Made by a program: the position numbers and the translations under genes. A DNA stretch of 64,000 nt from an uncultured Glaciecola sp. (GTDB taxonomy: Bacteria > Pseudomonadota > Gammaproteobacteria > Enterobacterales > Alteromonadaceae), in contig NZ_CALJHY010000001.1 in assembly GCF_937770335.1 (NCBI RefSeq), forward strand, positions 124,001 through 188,000, in the 5' to 3' direction. The notes below the pieces were generated by a model. It was not told the origin of the DNA, did not search any database, and was given only the letters and a program-made list of their open reading frames with translations. Positions 18,492 to 30,682 of the stretch are shown piece after piece. The first letter of the stretch is position 1. The number at the start of each line of letters is the position of its first letter.

Positions 18492-20041
18492 ACAAAACAT
18501 TACATATAAAAATACTAATTCTGCCAATACTCGCCATTTTAAGCATATGGGCTTACACAGTTTACAACCACAACATATTTGAAGAGTGGGACGGTGTAAT
18601 GCATTATTACTCTGGCCGACATTTGTTAGAAACAGGAGTTTACTCAGGGTGGGCATCACATTTTTGGCCACCTTTACAATCGCTTTTATTGTCTTTAGGA
18701 GATCCATTACTAATAGGTAAGACTATTGCTGTATTCTCAGGCCTAGCAGTCTTAATTGCAGCTAATTCTATACTATCCCACTTTAACGTTAATCAGAACT
18801 GGCGCTTACTTACTTTAACAGCTTTAGCTAGTTTGCCTTTTTTCACTATAGCTTATTCGGTAGTGGAAAATCACGCCTTAGAAAGTGCCTTTTTTTTGCT
18901 TTCTGTAAGTTCTTATTTGAAATTTAAATCAAGCTCTAGTGAGCTTTATTTAATTGTTTGTTCAGTGCTTTGTGCTTGTGCAGGTTTAGTTAGATACACG
19001 TCATACACTCTGGCCTTAATTATTGGTATTTTTCTTTTGCTATTCTCAACTAGAAAAATGAGGCATTTTATCATATTTAGCATTGTGTTTATTATAGTAT
19101 CGTCTTTTTGGTGGGCACCTAATTACTTAATGAATGGTTCACCATTAGCTACATGGCAATATTTGAATATGGGTAGCCATCTAGCGACTATGAATTCTTC
19201 CGAATGGTGGTGGAGTGGACAAAACTCATATGATGGAATGGTAAGTTTGATTAAAGCCTACCCATATGAATATATTAAAAATATAGCTTCAAACATCACT
19301 ATATCTATTGCTTTGATATTTTCATCACTATCAGCATTGCAGGTTAAATTATCTATAATACCTTTTCTTGTTTTTTTAAAATTAGTACATCTTCAGAGAA
19401 AAAGCCTAATAAATAATGACATTTTATTTATTGGAGTTTCAATAGTTACATATATATTATTATGCTCAACTGCGTTTGTTTTTTTCGATGTATTATTGCC
19501 CGTCATATTGCTTTCATTACTATTAACATTCCTTTTTATTTCTAGGAATACGTATAAACCATTTCAAGTGCAAGTCATAATTATCGCCTTTATTTTGGCA
19601 AATATAGCGGTCAGTATTGTGAGGGTAGATGGTTATTTAAAAAACCAAAGAACTAATGACCAACTTTATGACTATAATATTGTGTCCAATATTATAAAAA
19701 ATGATTCAGAAAATATTAGATCAACCGTAATGTCTATTCATCCAGCTTACGGCTATTATACTGAAAAAGATTGGATCATGACCCCCTTAGGCGCTGTAAA
19801 TGATTTATGTGATGTTCTAAAATATAATGTATCGAATAAAGTTTTTAACTATGCTCCAAAATCAAACTTCAACTTGAATAAAGAAAGTTTAACTATTGAC
19901 TATATTGTCATAACAAAAGGTCTTGCAAAAAGATGGCCTTTTGTAACTAAAGACTTAGAAATTAACAATAAAGATAAATGTAGCGAATCTTTAAATGAGT
20001 TATACCGCTCTCCAGGAGTAGTATTACTAAAACGGAACTAA
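18488..20041 (+). CDS. GT-C-fold polyprenyl-phosphate-sugar glycosyltransferase (predicted)
   Basis: A 517-residue membrane protein with an N-terminal helix, then the acidic loop FEEWDGVMHYYSGRHLL near residue 32 that matches the catalytic-loop position of GT-C enzymes, followed by 10-12 hydrophobic segments and a soluble C-terminal domain of about 110 residues. GT-C enzymes use polyprenyl-phosphate sugars on the outer face of the inner membrane. In this operon the donor would be polyprenyl-P-D-arabinofuranose. The acceptor (pilin, LPS or other) cannot be told. It is very AT-rich, which suggests foreign origin. Family assignment is by architecture and context. Confidence 0.75.
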   Translation: MNKTLHIKILILPILAILSIWAYTVYNHNIFEEWDGVMHYYSGRHLLETGVYSGWASHFWPPLQSLLLSLGDPLLIGKTIAVFSGLAVLIAANSILSHFNVNQNWRLLTLTALASLPFFTIAYSVVENHALESAFFLLSVSSYLKFKSSSSELYLIVCSVLCACAGLVRYTSYTLALIIGIFLLLFSTRKMRHFIIFSIVFIIVSSFWWAPNYLMNGSPLATWQYLNMGSHLATMNSSEWWWSGQNSYDGMVSLIKAYPYEYIKNIASNITISIALIFSSLSALQVKLSIIPFLVFLKLVHLQRKSLINNDILFIGVSIVTYILLCSTAFVFFDVLLPVILLSLLLTFLFISRNTYKPFQVQVIIIAFILANIAVSIVRVDGYLKNQRTNDQLYDYNIVSNIIKNDSENIRSTVMSIHPAYGYYTEKDWIMTPLGAVNDLCDVLKYNVSNKVFNYAPKSNFNLNKESLTIDYIVITKGLAKRWPFVTKDLEINNKDKCSESLNELYRSPGVVLLKRN

Positions 20042-20442
20042 CATTATAATAAGTGATCAGTCCTCTCTGCATCAATTGCAAAGGGGCTATTTCATTCACA
20101 AGTTCTATAGCATTCCACCCAAACTCCATAGCCTTCTTTTTCACAAGCCCATAGTATTCCACCAATAGATATACTTTATTTTAAAAGATAAATATTTAGA
20201 TGAAGTGTAATTAATCACACAATGCTTAAAACAGCACAAAAATATTTCTGGTTTTTTTTACCTTTCTGCTCTTGATATTTTTCAGATCTGCGATACAACA
20301 TAGAGACAAAACAAGAAAAACCAAGCGTCAACTTGGTTCTTATTCAATTACAACAGATGCATTGCAGTAGTTAATAATTTCAACGTATCACGGATAATAA
20401 TTGAGTCAAGACTTCTTGTTAAACTAACTAAGGAGTAGACCT
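20042..20442. other. Island spacer with one hairpin, no supported gene
   Basis: No convincing gene. AACCAAG (20319-20325) and CTTGGTT (20332-20338) form a 7-bp hairpin with a T-rich tail on the minus strand, so it may stop transcription coming from the IS element. A minus-strand frame running into the glycosyltransferase gene was not accepted. Confidence 0.4.
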
Positions 20443-20633
20443 ATGAACAATAATCCACTGATACACTACGAGTTTCTTTCTAATCAAGCTTTAGCTTTAC
20501 CAACAGAACTTCTTCAAGTCGGATTTTTCCGCAACAACGAAGAGCAGAACAGCGAAACCATAAAACACAATTTGTCTAAGCAGAGGTATGAGCTTGAAGA
20601 GCTTCACTGCGATACGTTCGTTGAATGAAGTGG

Positions 20634-21832
<1,199 letters not shown>

Positions 21833-22066
21833 CTAATCTTGCTATGCTGATAGCATAACATCTCTTGATAGGTGGCCAAATTAACTATGCCACTTCATCT
21901 GGTGGAATTAGTGAAGTATATAGATAAGCGTACGAATGAAGCTAGAGATCTATGGAAAGAGTATCAGTATCGTTAATGCATTTGTCGAAATCGGTGCTAC
22001 TTCATCTTTTAGGTGGAGCTAGCGCCACTTTAATAAGCATAATCCTACATATCACTGCAAACAAAA

Positions 22067-22085
22067 CATCCCAAACACGATCCCA
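22067..22085 (+). repeat. GATCCCA repeat pair, candidate integrase arm sites (right)
   Basis: GATCCCA at 22079-22085 and the near copy CATCCCA at 22067-22073, 12 bp apart and 45 bp inside attR. They match the heptamer repeated four times at the left end. Confidence 0.45.
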
Positions 22086-22121
22086 TAAAAAACAAAATGC
22101 AATAAAAAACAACAACTTAAA

Positions 22122-22175
22122 TTAAAAACCAGTCCAATCAAGCATCGAGGCGACGGAGAGACGATGATTTAGCAT
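22122..22175 (-). pseudogene. Displaced 5' end of an earlier dusA
   Basis: On the minus strand an ATG at 22175 opens MLNHRLSVASMLDWT, then GF and a stop. Residues from RLSVASMLDWT align with RFSVAPMLDWT of the functional DusA, and identity at DNA level ends exactly at the 16-bp attR core. This is the start of the gene as it stood before the island entered. F-to-L and P-to-S differences indicate decay after it lost its function or a different donor. Confidence 0.85.
22130..22145. repeat. attR core
   Basis: Identical over 16 nt to 12528-12543. Beyond it the match to dusA weakens but continues at 11 of 17 positions, as expected for a diverged dusA 5' end. Confidence 0.85.
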
Positions 22176-22399
22176 AGAGTGGAACATAGACCTATTAGTT
22201 AAGAAGCGACTGATTAGCATCAGGTTGAGTTGAATTTAGATAACAGGACTCTATTTTCACCAAAGTGAAAAAGGCACACTCATCTAACGCAAACAGATTA
22301 TAAAGAATCTACAGCAACTAAACAAAACTAAAAGAAGGATTAAAACAAAATTAACAGCATGATTGAGGTTAAATTAACAGTTCAGCACGATATAAAAAT
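22176..22399. other. Old dusA upstream region
   Basis: No gene is seen. A short perfect hairpin, TTTTCAC-CAAA-GTGAAAA, lies at 22254-22271. By position this DNA was upstream of dusA before the island inserted, so it may hold the former dusA promoter. Confidence 0.4.
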
Positions 22400-22870
22400 T
22401 TAAAAACGGTACACCAGTTCGACAGCAGCTAAGGTCCAATTCTCCGAGTCTTGTGTTACAAAACGAGGGACTGAAACTTGTGGTATCCATGCCGACCCAT
22501 TTACAGTCTGAAGTTTGGCAAAAACGTGCAAGCCCTCAAACACAGTCCAATTTAATCCAATTTCTCGGGCGGTTGAAGTTCGTGACTCAGTTGTTAGGCT
22601 CCATTCTACAGGGCGTAAGATTTGCCTTGCACCGTAACCATCGTCGTATGAATCGTGAAGACGGGTCAATTGACCGGTTAATGTCAAATCAGTTTTTAGT
22701 GTGAGTTGAAACTCGGTAAAGTAGCCGAGATGACTGATATTAGCCGGTAGATATTGATTTTCATAGTTCGCATAGTAGCTTGAAATGTCCATATCACTAA
22801 TAGATTCGACCGCACCACTTGTCGCGGATATAACAGATAACATCAGTACGTAAACCAGTTTGATTTTAAT
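22400..22870 (-). CDS. Outer-membrane beta-barrel protein, short; start uncertain
   Basis: The protein ends WTLAAVELVYRF, a typical outer-membrane-barrel C-terminus with terminal Phe, and shows alternating strands such as YFTEFQLTLKTDLTLTGQL. A full signal peptide (IKIKLVYVLMLSVISATSGA) appears only if translation starts at ATT 22870, just after an in-frame TGA. The first ATG at 22843 would leave a truncated signal. So either ATT is used or an ATG was lost. About 135 mature residues is short for a barrel; it may be the remnant of a larger porin-like protein next to the island. Confidence 0.5.
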   Translation of the reverse strand: MKIKLVYVLMLSVISATSGAVESISDMDISSYYANYENQYLPANISHLGYFTEFQLTLKTDLTLTGQLTRLHDSYDDGYGARQILRPVEWSLTTESRTSTAREIGLNWTVFEGLHVFAKLQTVNGSAWIPQVSVPRFVTQDSENWTLAAVELVYRF

Positions 22871-22996
22871 TTCTCACATTAAATAGTGATTAAAAAACGA
22901 TCTCCATAGTAACGTACTTATGTCGTCCTGAGTCCTAACAAGGGTATTCTTGAGGTGGATTTGATATCAAATTAAATACGCTAAATACCCCTTACT

Positions 22997-23865
22997 TTAT
23001 TCATCTGCAAAGAGACATTTCGCATGAAAATATAAGTGTTCGTCAATGAAACTGCTTATAAAGAAGAAGCTATGGTCATAGCCCGAGCGCATATTTAGTG
23101 TTAAATGATAATCAGACATTTGTGCCACTTTGATTAAATTATTAGGCTTTAATTGTTCCTCTAAAAAATTATCAGCGGTACCTTGGTCAATTAAAATCGG
23201 AGGCTGTTTTATGGCATTCCGTATAAGATGACAAGCATCATACTTTAACCAAGTCTGCTGGTCGTCGCCAAGATAATGTGTAAAGGCTTTTTGACCCCAT
23301 GCACAGTTCACCGGATTACAAATTGGGCTAAATGCGGAAATAGAAGTAAACCGTTCTGGATTCCTCAAGCCAATGGTAAGCGCACCGTGCCCCCCCATTG
23401 AATGGCCCGATATGGCTGAGTTTTTATTAACTGAAAACGTTTGCTGAACAAAAGGCAGTAGGTCGTTTAGAATATAGTCATACATATTAAAGTGCGTTGA
23501 CCATGGCTTTTGCGTTGCATTGAGATAAAAACCTGCGCCCAAGCCAAAGTCATAGGCATTGTCGGGATCGTCGGGTACGTTTTCCCCGCGCGGGCTGGTG
23601 TCAGGAGCAACAATCGCAATACCTAGTTCAGCTGCGGCTCTGAAAGCGCCGGCCTTCTGCATAAAGTTCTGGTCATTGCAGGTAAGTCCTGACAACCAAT
23701 ATAACACGGGGACATTCTGCGCCTCTTTACCCTTGCCCAAGGCTATTGGCGGTAAAAAAATAGCAAAGGTCATCTCACACTTGTTAGCTTCAGAGTAATG
23801 ACTGTATTGCGCATGTTCGCCGCCGAATACTTTATTCGAAGATAGTTTTTTCATCGCCGCTCCCA

Positions 23866-23866
<1 letters not shown>
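22997..23866 (-). CDS. fghA: S-formylglutathione hydrolase
   Basis: Hydrolyses S-formylglutathione to formate and glutathione, the second step of glutathione-dependent formaldehyde detoxification. The 289-residue esterase-D-type protein has PVLYWLSGLTCNDQNFMQKA near residue 55, the nucleophile elbow SGHSMGGHGAL near 150, and a late Asp/His pair (QGTADNFLEEQ, GYDHSFFFI). The ATG overlaps the stop of the dehydrogenase gene as TAATG, so the two enzymes are made together. A second start, four codons in, is possible. Confidence 0.96.
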
Positions 23867-25047
<1,181 letters not shown>

Positions 25048-25211
25048 TCAGCCTTTGATGATTAAGATCAAACCTAATTGCAAGATTAATATTAATGCAA
25101 AAATCAATCATCAAATATTGAGTAGTCATTATTTACTGGCAATCTCTTGATCTCAAAGTTCAAAGGATTAACATAAAGTTAGCATTGTTATTCCATTCAA
25201 GGATATAATAA

Positions 25212-27389
25212 TTGCGCTTAGAAAAAGGAGATTTCGACATTAGAAAGTTAGTAGCAAAGCAACTAGATCATTCAGAATCTGTTTTTTCAGCAGACGTTCT
25301 TTTGTTTGGCCTCAGTTTTGGCTTTATTGGCGGCACAATTAACTATTTTTTAAGCATCCCTTTCTATGGTCATTTTTCACTTTATTTTGGCCAAATTTTC
25401 GTTCTAATTTGTCTTGTTACGCGAGGGCTAAATGCAGGCATCATTGCCTCAGCAATCGCAGCTGCTGCGCTGGCACTAAAACTAGACGATCCGTTCTTAT
25501 TTATTATATTAGTCAGTGAAACGTTTACTATTCACATAATGTTGCGAAAGGGTCAGGTATTGTTATTCGCTGATGCCATTTATTGGTTAATAATTGGCGT
25601 GCCGCTTACATTAATGTTGCTGACGTTAACAAGCTCAACATCATCAGAAATTCTCATTATTTCAGGCTTAATCTTAACTATTAATGGGATATTTGGCGCG
25701 TCTGTGGCGGCTTTATTCTACTCATTTATTCCTATTCAAAGCGTCTACAGAAAATACAGAGGAAAGCCGCCAAAGTTCGCAACCGTAATTTTTTCGCTTT
25801 GCATGTTAACGGTAACATTACCCACTATTGCTATTTCTTTAATTTTTACGTGGCAGAACACAGCTCAAAAGGAACAAGACATAGCGAACATACTGACGCG
25901 ACAAGGCGACCAAATAATATATGTCGTAGAAGCATTTGTTAATAATCATATAACCGCTGTCAACACGCTATCAAGCACCTTGTCAAAGTCTAATTTTTCT
26001 CTCCCTGTACAGGCTGTTCTGGATGCAACCGCAGAGACCCATCCCTACTTTATCAGTATGTGGGTATCTGGCTCAGAAGGACAAATTCTGTACGCTACGC
26101 CAAAAACAGATGGCCTAATGCTTAGTGATGGAAACCAGCGCACGTTAAGCAGTAGGTCATATTTTAAAAGTGCCAAACAAACACTCAAGCCGCAATTATC
26201 ACAAGCAATTTCAGGTATTGATTTTGGTAATAATGCAATACTGACTATGTCAGCTCCTATAATTCTAGGGGGGGAATTTTCTGGTGTTTCACAAGGTGCT
26301 ATCAGGCTATCTACTTTTGCCGAGTTTAAACGCGAATATATTGACGATAATTCCTTTTATGAATATGTTATTACAGACAAAAACAATAAGATCATATTTG
26401 CTTCAGAAACCCTCAAATTGCCGACGTTGTCGAAGTTTAGCTACCAACCCAGCCATAATGTGCTGATTAATAAAATACCGGAATTAACCTTCCAGAATAA
26501 TAAATACCTTTATTACCAATCTGTAACACAGCATGGCTGGACAATAACTGTACTAAGCTCTCCTACTATTGTGACGCAAGTTATTTCAAAAAACTTTTAC
26601 ATATTAGCAGCGTGCTTATTCATCACTTTTGTTGTTTTTTCAATTATAGCGAGTCAATTAAGTAAGCGAATTACCCTACCTCTTGTTCATCTAGCTGACC
26701 ATTTTAATGACAATACTGTGTCTGAAGATATAATAAAAGAAGCCGAGGTTAGTGATGAGATGATGAAAGTCACCGGTAAGCTACTCAGTTCCCGTGAAAT
26801 CATGTTGAATTTTCAAGGACAGCTTACAGCGCAAGTACAAGAAAAAACAAAGCAGTTAAAGTCCTTAAATCGACAATTATATAATTTAGCGCAGAAGGAT
26901 GGGTTAACTAACTTATTGAATCGAAGCGGGTTCGATGACTTAGCCAAGACGACTTATCAGAATTGTGTGCGTAATCATATTCCTTTGTCGATGGTATTAA
27001 TTGATATTGATGATTTTAAACACATTAATGATACCTATGGGCATCCGTTTGGTGATACTTGTATTATCTCAATTTCTAGCACGCTGAACCAATTTTGCAA
27101 ACGTAACACCGATTTACTCGGACGGTATGGTGGCGAAGAGTTCATCGTTCTGCTGAGTGGTGGTAATATTGAGGAGCATCATGAACTAACGAAGAAAATT
27201 CATCGTACAGTGCAAAGAACAAAAATTAGTAGCGAAGATATTAGTGTGAGAATGACAATTAGCATGGGTATTAGTAGCTTAAGCAGTAATTATGGAATGA
27301 GCTTCGAGGGATTGGTAAAATCGGCAGACGAGCAACTCTATAGAAGTAAACGCACGGGTAAGGACAAAATCTCAATCTATTTTCAATAA
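25212..27389 (+). CDS. Membrane-bound diguanylate cyclase with extracellular sensor (first of a tandem pair)
   Basis: A 725-residue protein: an N-terminal set of about six membrane helices (residues 30-190), a further helix near 195-215, a periplasmic dCACHE-like region (about 220-455), a helix near 460-480, a HAMP-like/coiled-coil linker, and a GGDEF domain. The active site RYGGEEF lies near residue 640 and the RNTD just before it is an intact inhibitory I-site. It should make c-di-GMP in response to an external ligand. The start is TTG at 25212 with AAGGA 8 nt upstream. The next gene is a full-length paralogue. Confidence 0.9.
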   Translation: MRLEKGDFDIRKLVAKQLDHSESVFSADVLLFGLSFGFIGGTINYFLSIPFYGHFSLYFGQIFVLICLVTRGLNAGIIASAIAAAALALKLDDPFLFIILVSETFTIHIMLRKGQVLLFADAIYWLIIGVPLTLMLLTLTSSTSSEILIISGLILTINGIFGASVAALFYSFIPIQSVYRKYRGKPPKFATVIFSLCMLTVTLPTIAISLIFTWQNTAQKEQDIANILTRQGDQIIYVVEAFVNNHITAVNTLSSTLSKSNFSLPVQAVLDATAETHPYFISMWVSGSEGQILYATPKTDGLMLSDGNQRTLSSRSYFKSAKQTLKPQLSQAISGIDFGNNAILTMSAPIILGGEFSGVSQGAIRLSTFAEFKREYIDDNSFYEYVITDKNNKIIFASETLKLPTLSKFSYQPSHNVLINKIPELTFQNNKYLYYQSVTQHGWTITVLSSPTIVTQVISKNFYILAACLFITFVVFSIIASQLSKRITLPLVHLADHFNDNTVSEDIIKEAEVSDEMMKVTGKLLSSREIMLNFQGQLTAQVQEKTKQLKSLNRQLYNLAQKDGLTNLLNRSGFDDLAKTTYQNCVRNHIPLSMVLIDIDDFKHINDTYGHPFGDTCIISISSTLNQFCKRNTDLLGRYGGEEFIVLLSGGNIEEHHELTKKIHRTVQRTKISSEDISVRMTISMGISSLSSNYGMSFEGLVKSADEQLYRSKRTGKDKISIYFQ

Positions 27390-27509
27390 TATTTTAGTTT
27401 CTTCTGTGCGCTCAATTTATTAATGATAAGTTGCGCAACATCTAGACTTTCAATCGGAATAAGGCTAGGGTTAAAAAACAAAACGTACAAAAATCAGTCT
27501 CATAATTAG

Positions 27510-29666
27510 ATGTCGAATTTAACTGCGAAATGGTCTAGGGAAAGTGTCATGCAAGGATTGCTATTTGGCGTTTTTGCAGCTGTTGCTACCTTATTTTTAT
27601 CCGTTCCTATTTACGGTGCATTAAGTCTTTCTTGGGGCATGGGCTTGTGCATATATGTGTTGGTCAGTTTTGGAATTAGGGCATCCTTCATTACCCTCGT
27701 ATTCAGCCTCGTTTCAATGTATATGATAGACAAGCCACTTGTTGATATTGGCATTAGTTTAGCCGAATTTATCACTATTGCTTACCTTATTCACAAACGC
27801 TTTTTTGTTATTATGGCGTCTCTTTGTTTTTGGTTATTCATCGGTAGCCCTCTGTGCTGGCTTTATTTGAGTAGCTCATCAACAAGTGTAAGTAATCAAG
27901 AGTTCAGCTTTATATTTGCTGCTATGCAAGGATTGAATGGCTTATTTAATGCTTCGTTAGCCGCAATGTTGTATCTATTAACGCCCTCTCGATGGCTTTC
28001 TGAAAGCAGAAATGCAATTAATAAAAGCCTATCTTCGAATATTTTTGCATTAAGTTCGCTCACACTCATTTTGCCTCTCGTTACCGTATCCTTCGTGTTA
28101 GCAAGCACAGCGAGTATGCGCAACGAAGAACAGCTGATTAAAATTTTGAGAGCTCAAGCCAACAGTGTGAGCCTGGCAACAGAACGTTTTATAGATGAGC
28201 ACTACACGGTTGTAAATCAGCTTGCGAGAACATTATCCAGGGTGCCCGATGAGGTTACTAGGCAAAGAGTTTTGGTAGATGCGCAATCTGACTATCCCGA
28301 CTTTTTTAATCTTACTTTTATACAAGCCGACGGATACACCGCCTTCTTTGCACCAACTAAATTCAATGACCAGATAAAGAGTCTTCCAAAAAATCTCCGG
28401 TATGTAAACGATCGCCTTTATTTTATTCATGCCCGCGATAAAAAAACGCCCTATATTTCTAATGCAATGATGAGTAGAGGTGTTATTTCAGCTCCTATGA
28501 TTGCAATGTCGAGTCCTATAATCATAAATAATGAATTTCAAGGTGCTTTATTAGGTGCCATGAACTTACAATTTATTACGACATTGCATCAAAAAATGGA
28601 ATCAAGCCTGCAAACCGATTACGTCATCATCACGGACAAAGAGGACCGTGTAATTTACTCATCCTCCCCAACTGGTTTACATAATTTAGAAAAATACGTT
28701 ATTAATGTTGGAAAAAGTAAATTCACACCTGATTTCCCTGTCCTATCTGTTAACGGTAGAAATCATCCTTATCACTTAGCAAAAAATAGCTTTGATTGGA
28801 AAATTTATATTATTAAACAACCATCCGAACTCGTGCAACTATTCAGCCACCATATTTCGGTAATCGCTTCTACAGTAGTCAGTATTATCCTGTTATTTCT
28901 ATTTATAGCCCATAGGTTAGCTAAACAAATTACCTCGCCTCTTGTGAAGTTATTAGAGAATAGTTCTGAAAACCACATTTCAGATTTTGAAAATATAACA
29001 GGATCAACCTCAAGCCAAGAAATTAACGACGTCGCGGATAAACTTCAAAAGTCTCATAATTTATTGCGTGACTTTGAGAATAAATTACAGCAGCAGGTCT
29101 CGGAGAAAACGACTCAATTAGAGCAACTTAATTTGCAACTTGCAGCTCAAGCCCGAGAAGATGGACTAACACATCTCCTTAATCGCAGTGGCTTCGACGA
29201 GATAGCATACAATGCAATTAAAACAAATCAGCGACTGCATCAACCGATCAGTTTAGCGCTAATTGACATCGACCATTTCAAACTCATTAATGATAATTAT
29301 GGCCATTCAGTAGGTGACGAATGTCTCAAAGCATTTGCTGAATTAATGCAGCATAGTTGCAAACGTGAAACGGATATTATCGGTCGCTACGGGGGCGAAG
29401 AGTTCGTTATCCTAATGGCAGGTAAAAACGTGAAAGCACACCATCAGCTAATCCATAACATTCAAATACAAACACAAAAAATGTTAGTAAATATTAAAGA
29501 CTTGCCAACCCCAGTTAGTTTTACCGTCAGTATTGGGGTCTGTAGTCTATTAGGTAGTAGTTTATTAAGTCTGCATGAAATCATCAACATAGCGGACGAA
29601 GAGCTATATAAATGCAAGCGTAACGGGCGTAATCAACTATCCATAATCACCATTGATCCTGAGTAG
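27510..29666 (+). CDS. Membrane-bound diguanylate cyclase, paralogue of the preceding gene
   Basis: 718 residues with the same architecture as its upstream neighbour: multi-helix N-terminus, a periplasmic sensor of about 230 residues, a single helix, a coiled-coil linker (LRDFENKLQQQVSEKTTQLE), and GGDEF with RYGGEEF near residue 627 and an I-site RETD. The two share phrases such as LNRSGFDE/LNRSGFDD, so this is a tandem duplication. The sensor halves have diverged far more than the GGDEF domains, suggesting different ligands for the same c-di-GMP output. The ATG lies 120 bp after the first gene. Confidence 0.9.
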   Translation: MSNLTAKWSRESVMQGLLFGVFAAVATLFLSVPIYGALSLSWGMGLCIYVLVSFGIRASFITLVFSLVSMYMIDKPLVDIGISLAEFITIAYLIHKRFFVIMASLCFWLFIGSPLCWLYLSSSSTSVSNQEFSFIFAAMQGLNGLFNASLAAMLYLLTPSRWLSESRNAINKSLSSNIFALSSLTLILPLVTVSFVLASTASMRNEEQLIKILRAQANSVSLATERFIDEHYTVVNQLARTLSRVPDEVTRQRVLVDAQSDYPDFFNLTFIQADGYTAFFAPTKFNDQIKSLPKNLRYVNDRLYFIHARDKKTPYISNAMMSRGVISAPMIAMSSPIIINNEFQGALLGAMNLQFITTLHQKMESSLQTDYVIITDKEDRVIYSSSPTGLHNLEKYVINVGKSKFTPDFPVLSVNGRNHPYHLAKNSFDWKIYIIKQPSELVQLFSHHISVIASTVVSIILLFLFIAHRLAKQITSPLVKLLENSSENHISDFENITGSTSSQEINDVADKLQKSHNLLRDFENKLQQQVSEKTTQLEQLNLQLAAQAREDGLTHLLNRSGFDEIAYNAIKTNQRLHQPISLALIDIDHFKLINDNYGHSVGDECLKAFAELMQHSCKRETDIIGRYGGEEFVILMAGKNVKAHHQLIHNIQIQTQKMLVNIKDLPTPVSFTVSIGVCSLLGSSLLSLHEIINIADEELYKCKRNGRNQLSIITIDPE

Positions 29667-29776
29667 ACGCTTATATTTTTTATATTGTGCTAACGGCAAA
29701 ATTTACGCTTTATTTGTTTCGGCATAAATTGAGTGTTCGTATATACTGAATGCTTCGAATTAAATAACACTAGGTC

Positions 29777-30682
29777 ATGCACGCATTGCTTAATTTTATC
29801 AACGGCTGTCTTTCAGCACTCGGCTACTTCATTAATACCATTTTCTGGGTTATCCCTATCGTTATTTTGTCGCTGTTAAAGGTAATACCAATCAAACTGT
29901 GGCAGAGGCTGGTTTCTTTTCCGCTCGATGGCTGTGCTACTGCATGGATCAGCATCAACAATATAAATCAAAACATATTTTCTAGAACTCGCTTTAACAC
30001 TAAGGGTATTGAGGGATTAACCACAAAAGAATGGTATTTGGTTATTTCAAACCATCAATCTTGGGTTGATATTTTGGTGTTGCAACGCGTGTTTAATCAC
30101 AAAATCCCATTTTTAAAGTTTTTCCTCAAAAAAGAACTTATTTGGGTTCCTTTTATAGGGATTGCATGGTGGGCACTAGACTTTCCTTTTATGCGTCGCT
30201 ACAGCAGAGCATTTTTAAATAAAAATCCACATTTAAAAGGAAAGGATTTAGAAACGACTAAAAAAGCGTGTGAAAAATTTCAACATAAGCCTGTTAGCGT
30301 AATGAACTTCATTGAAGGTACACGCTTTACTAAACAAAAATGGCACACAACAGGTGAGGTTTATTCCAAGCTCCTTCTTCCCAAAGCTGGTGGGATCGCA
30401 TTTGTACTGAGTGCTATGGGCAAACAATTAACTCGACTCGTTAACGTTACAATTCATTACCCTGAAGGAACCCCCTCTTACTGGGATTTTGTTACTGGGA
30501 AAGTAGCTGAGGTAAACGTTAGTGTCAACACAGTGTTGATTGATGACTTATTTAACAACGGCATTTTCTCAGACTCCTACTTTGACGACCCAGAACAGAA
30601 AGAAATATTTCAACAGTGGCTAAACAACATGTGGCAAGAAAAAAACAAAGAGTTAGAATTTATGGAGCAAAACAACAAGTGA
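29777..30682 (+). CDS. PlsC-type acyltransferase (YihG-like), first of two
   Basis: A lysophospholipid-type acyltransferase of 301 residues. Motif I is NHQSWVD near residue 93, motif II KFFLKKELIWVPFIGIAWW, and motif III FIEGTRFT near 178. An N-terminal helix (about 18-40) anchors it to the inner membrane. It resembles E. coli YihG, which sets membrane fatty-acid composition; the substrate is not visible. It ends at 30682 overlapping the next gene as GTGA, so two related acyltransferases are coupled. Confidence 0.88.
   Translation: MHALLNFINGCLSALGYFINTIFWVIPIVILSLLKVIPIKLWQRLVSFPLDGCATAWISINNINQNIFSRTRFNTKGIEGLTTKEWYLVISNHQSWVDILVLQRVFNHKIPFLKFFLKKELIWVPFIGIAWWALDFPFMRRYSRAFLNKNPHLKGKDLETTKKACEKFQHKPVSVMNFIEGTRFTKQKWHTTGEVYSKLLLPKAGGIAFVLSAMGKQLTRLVNVTIHYPEGTPSYWDFVTGKVAEVNVSVNTVLIDDLFNNGIFSDSYFDDPEQKEIFQQWLNNMWQEKNKELEFMEQNNK

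Noticed and set aside
19962-20165. Minus-strand frame reading MVEYYGLVKKKAMEFGWNAI
   Set aside because: It overlaps the end of the glycosyltransferase gene, has no ribosome site and no recognised family. It could be a relic, but the support is too weak.
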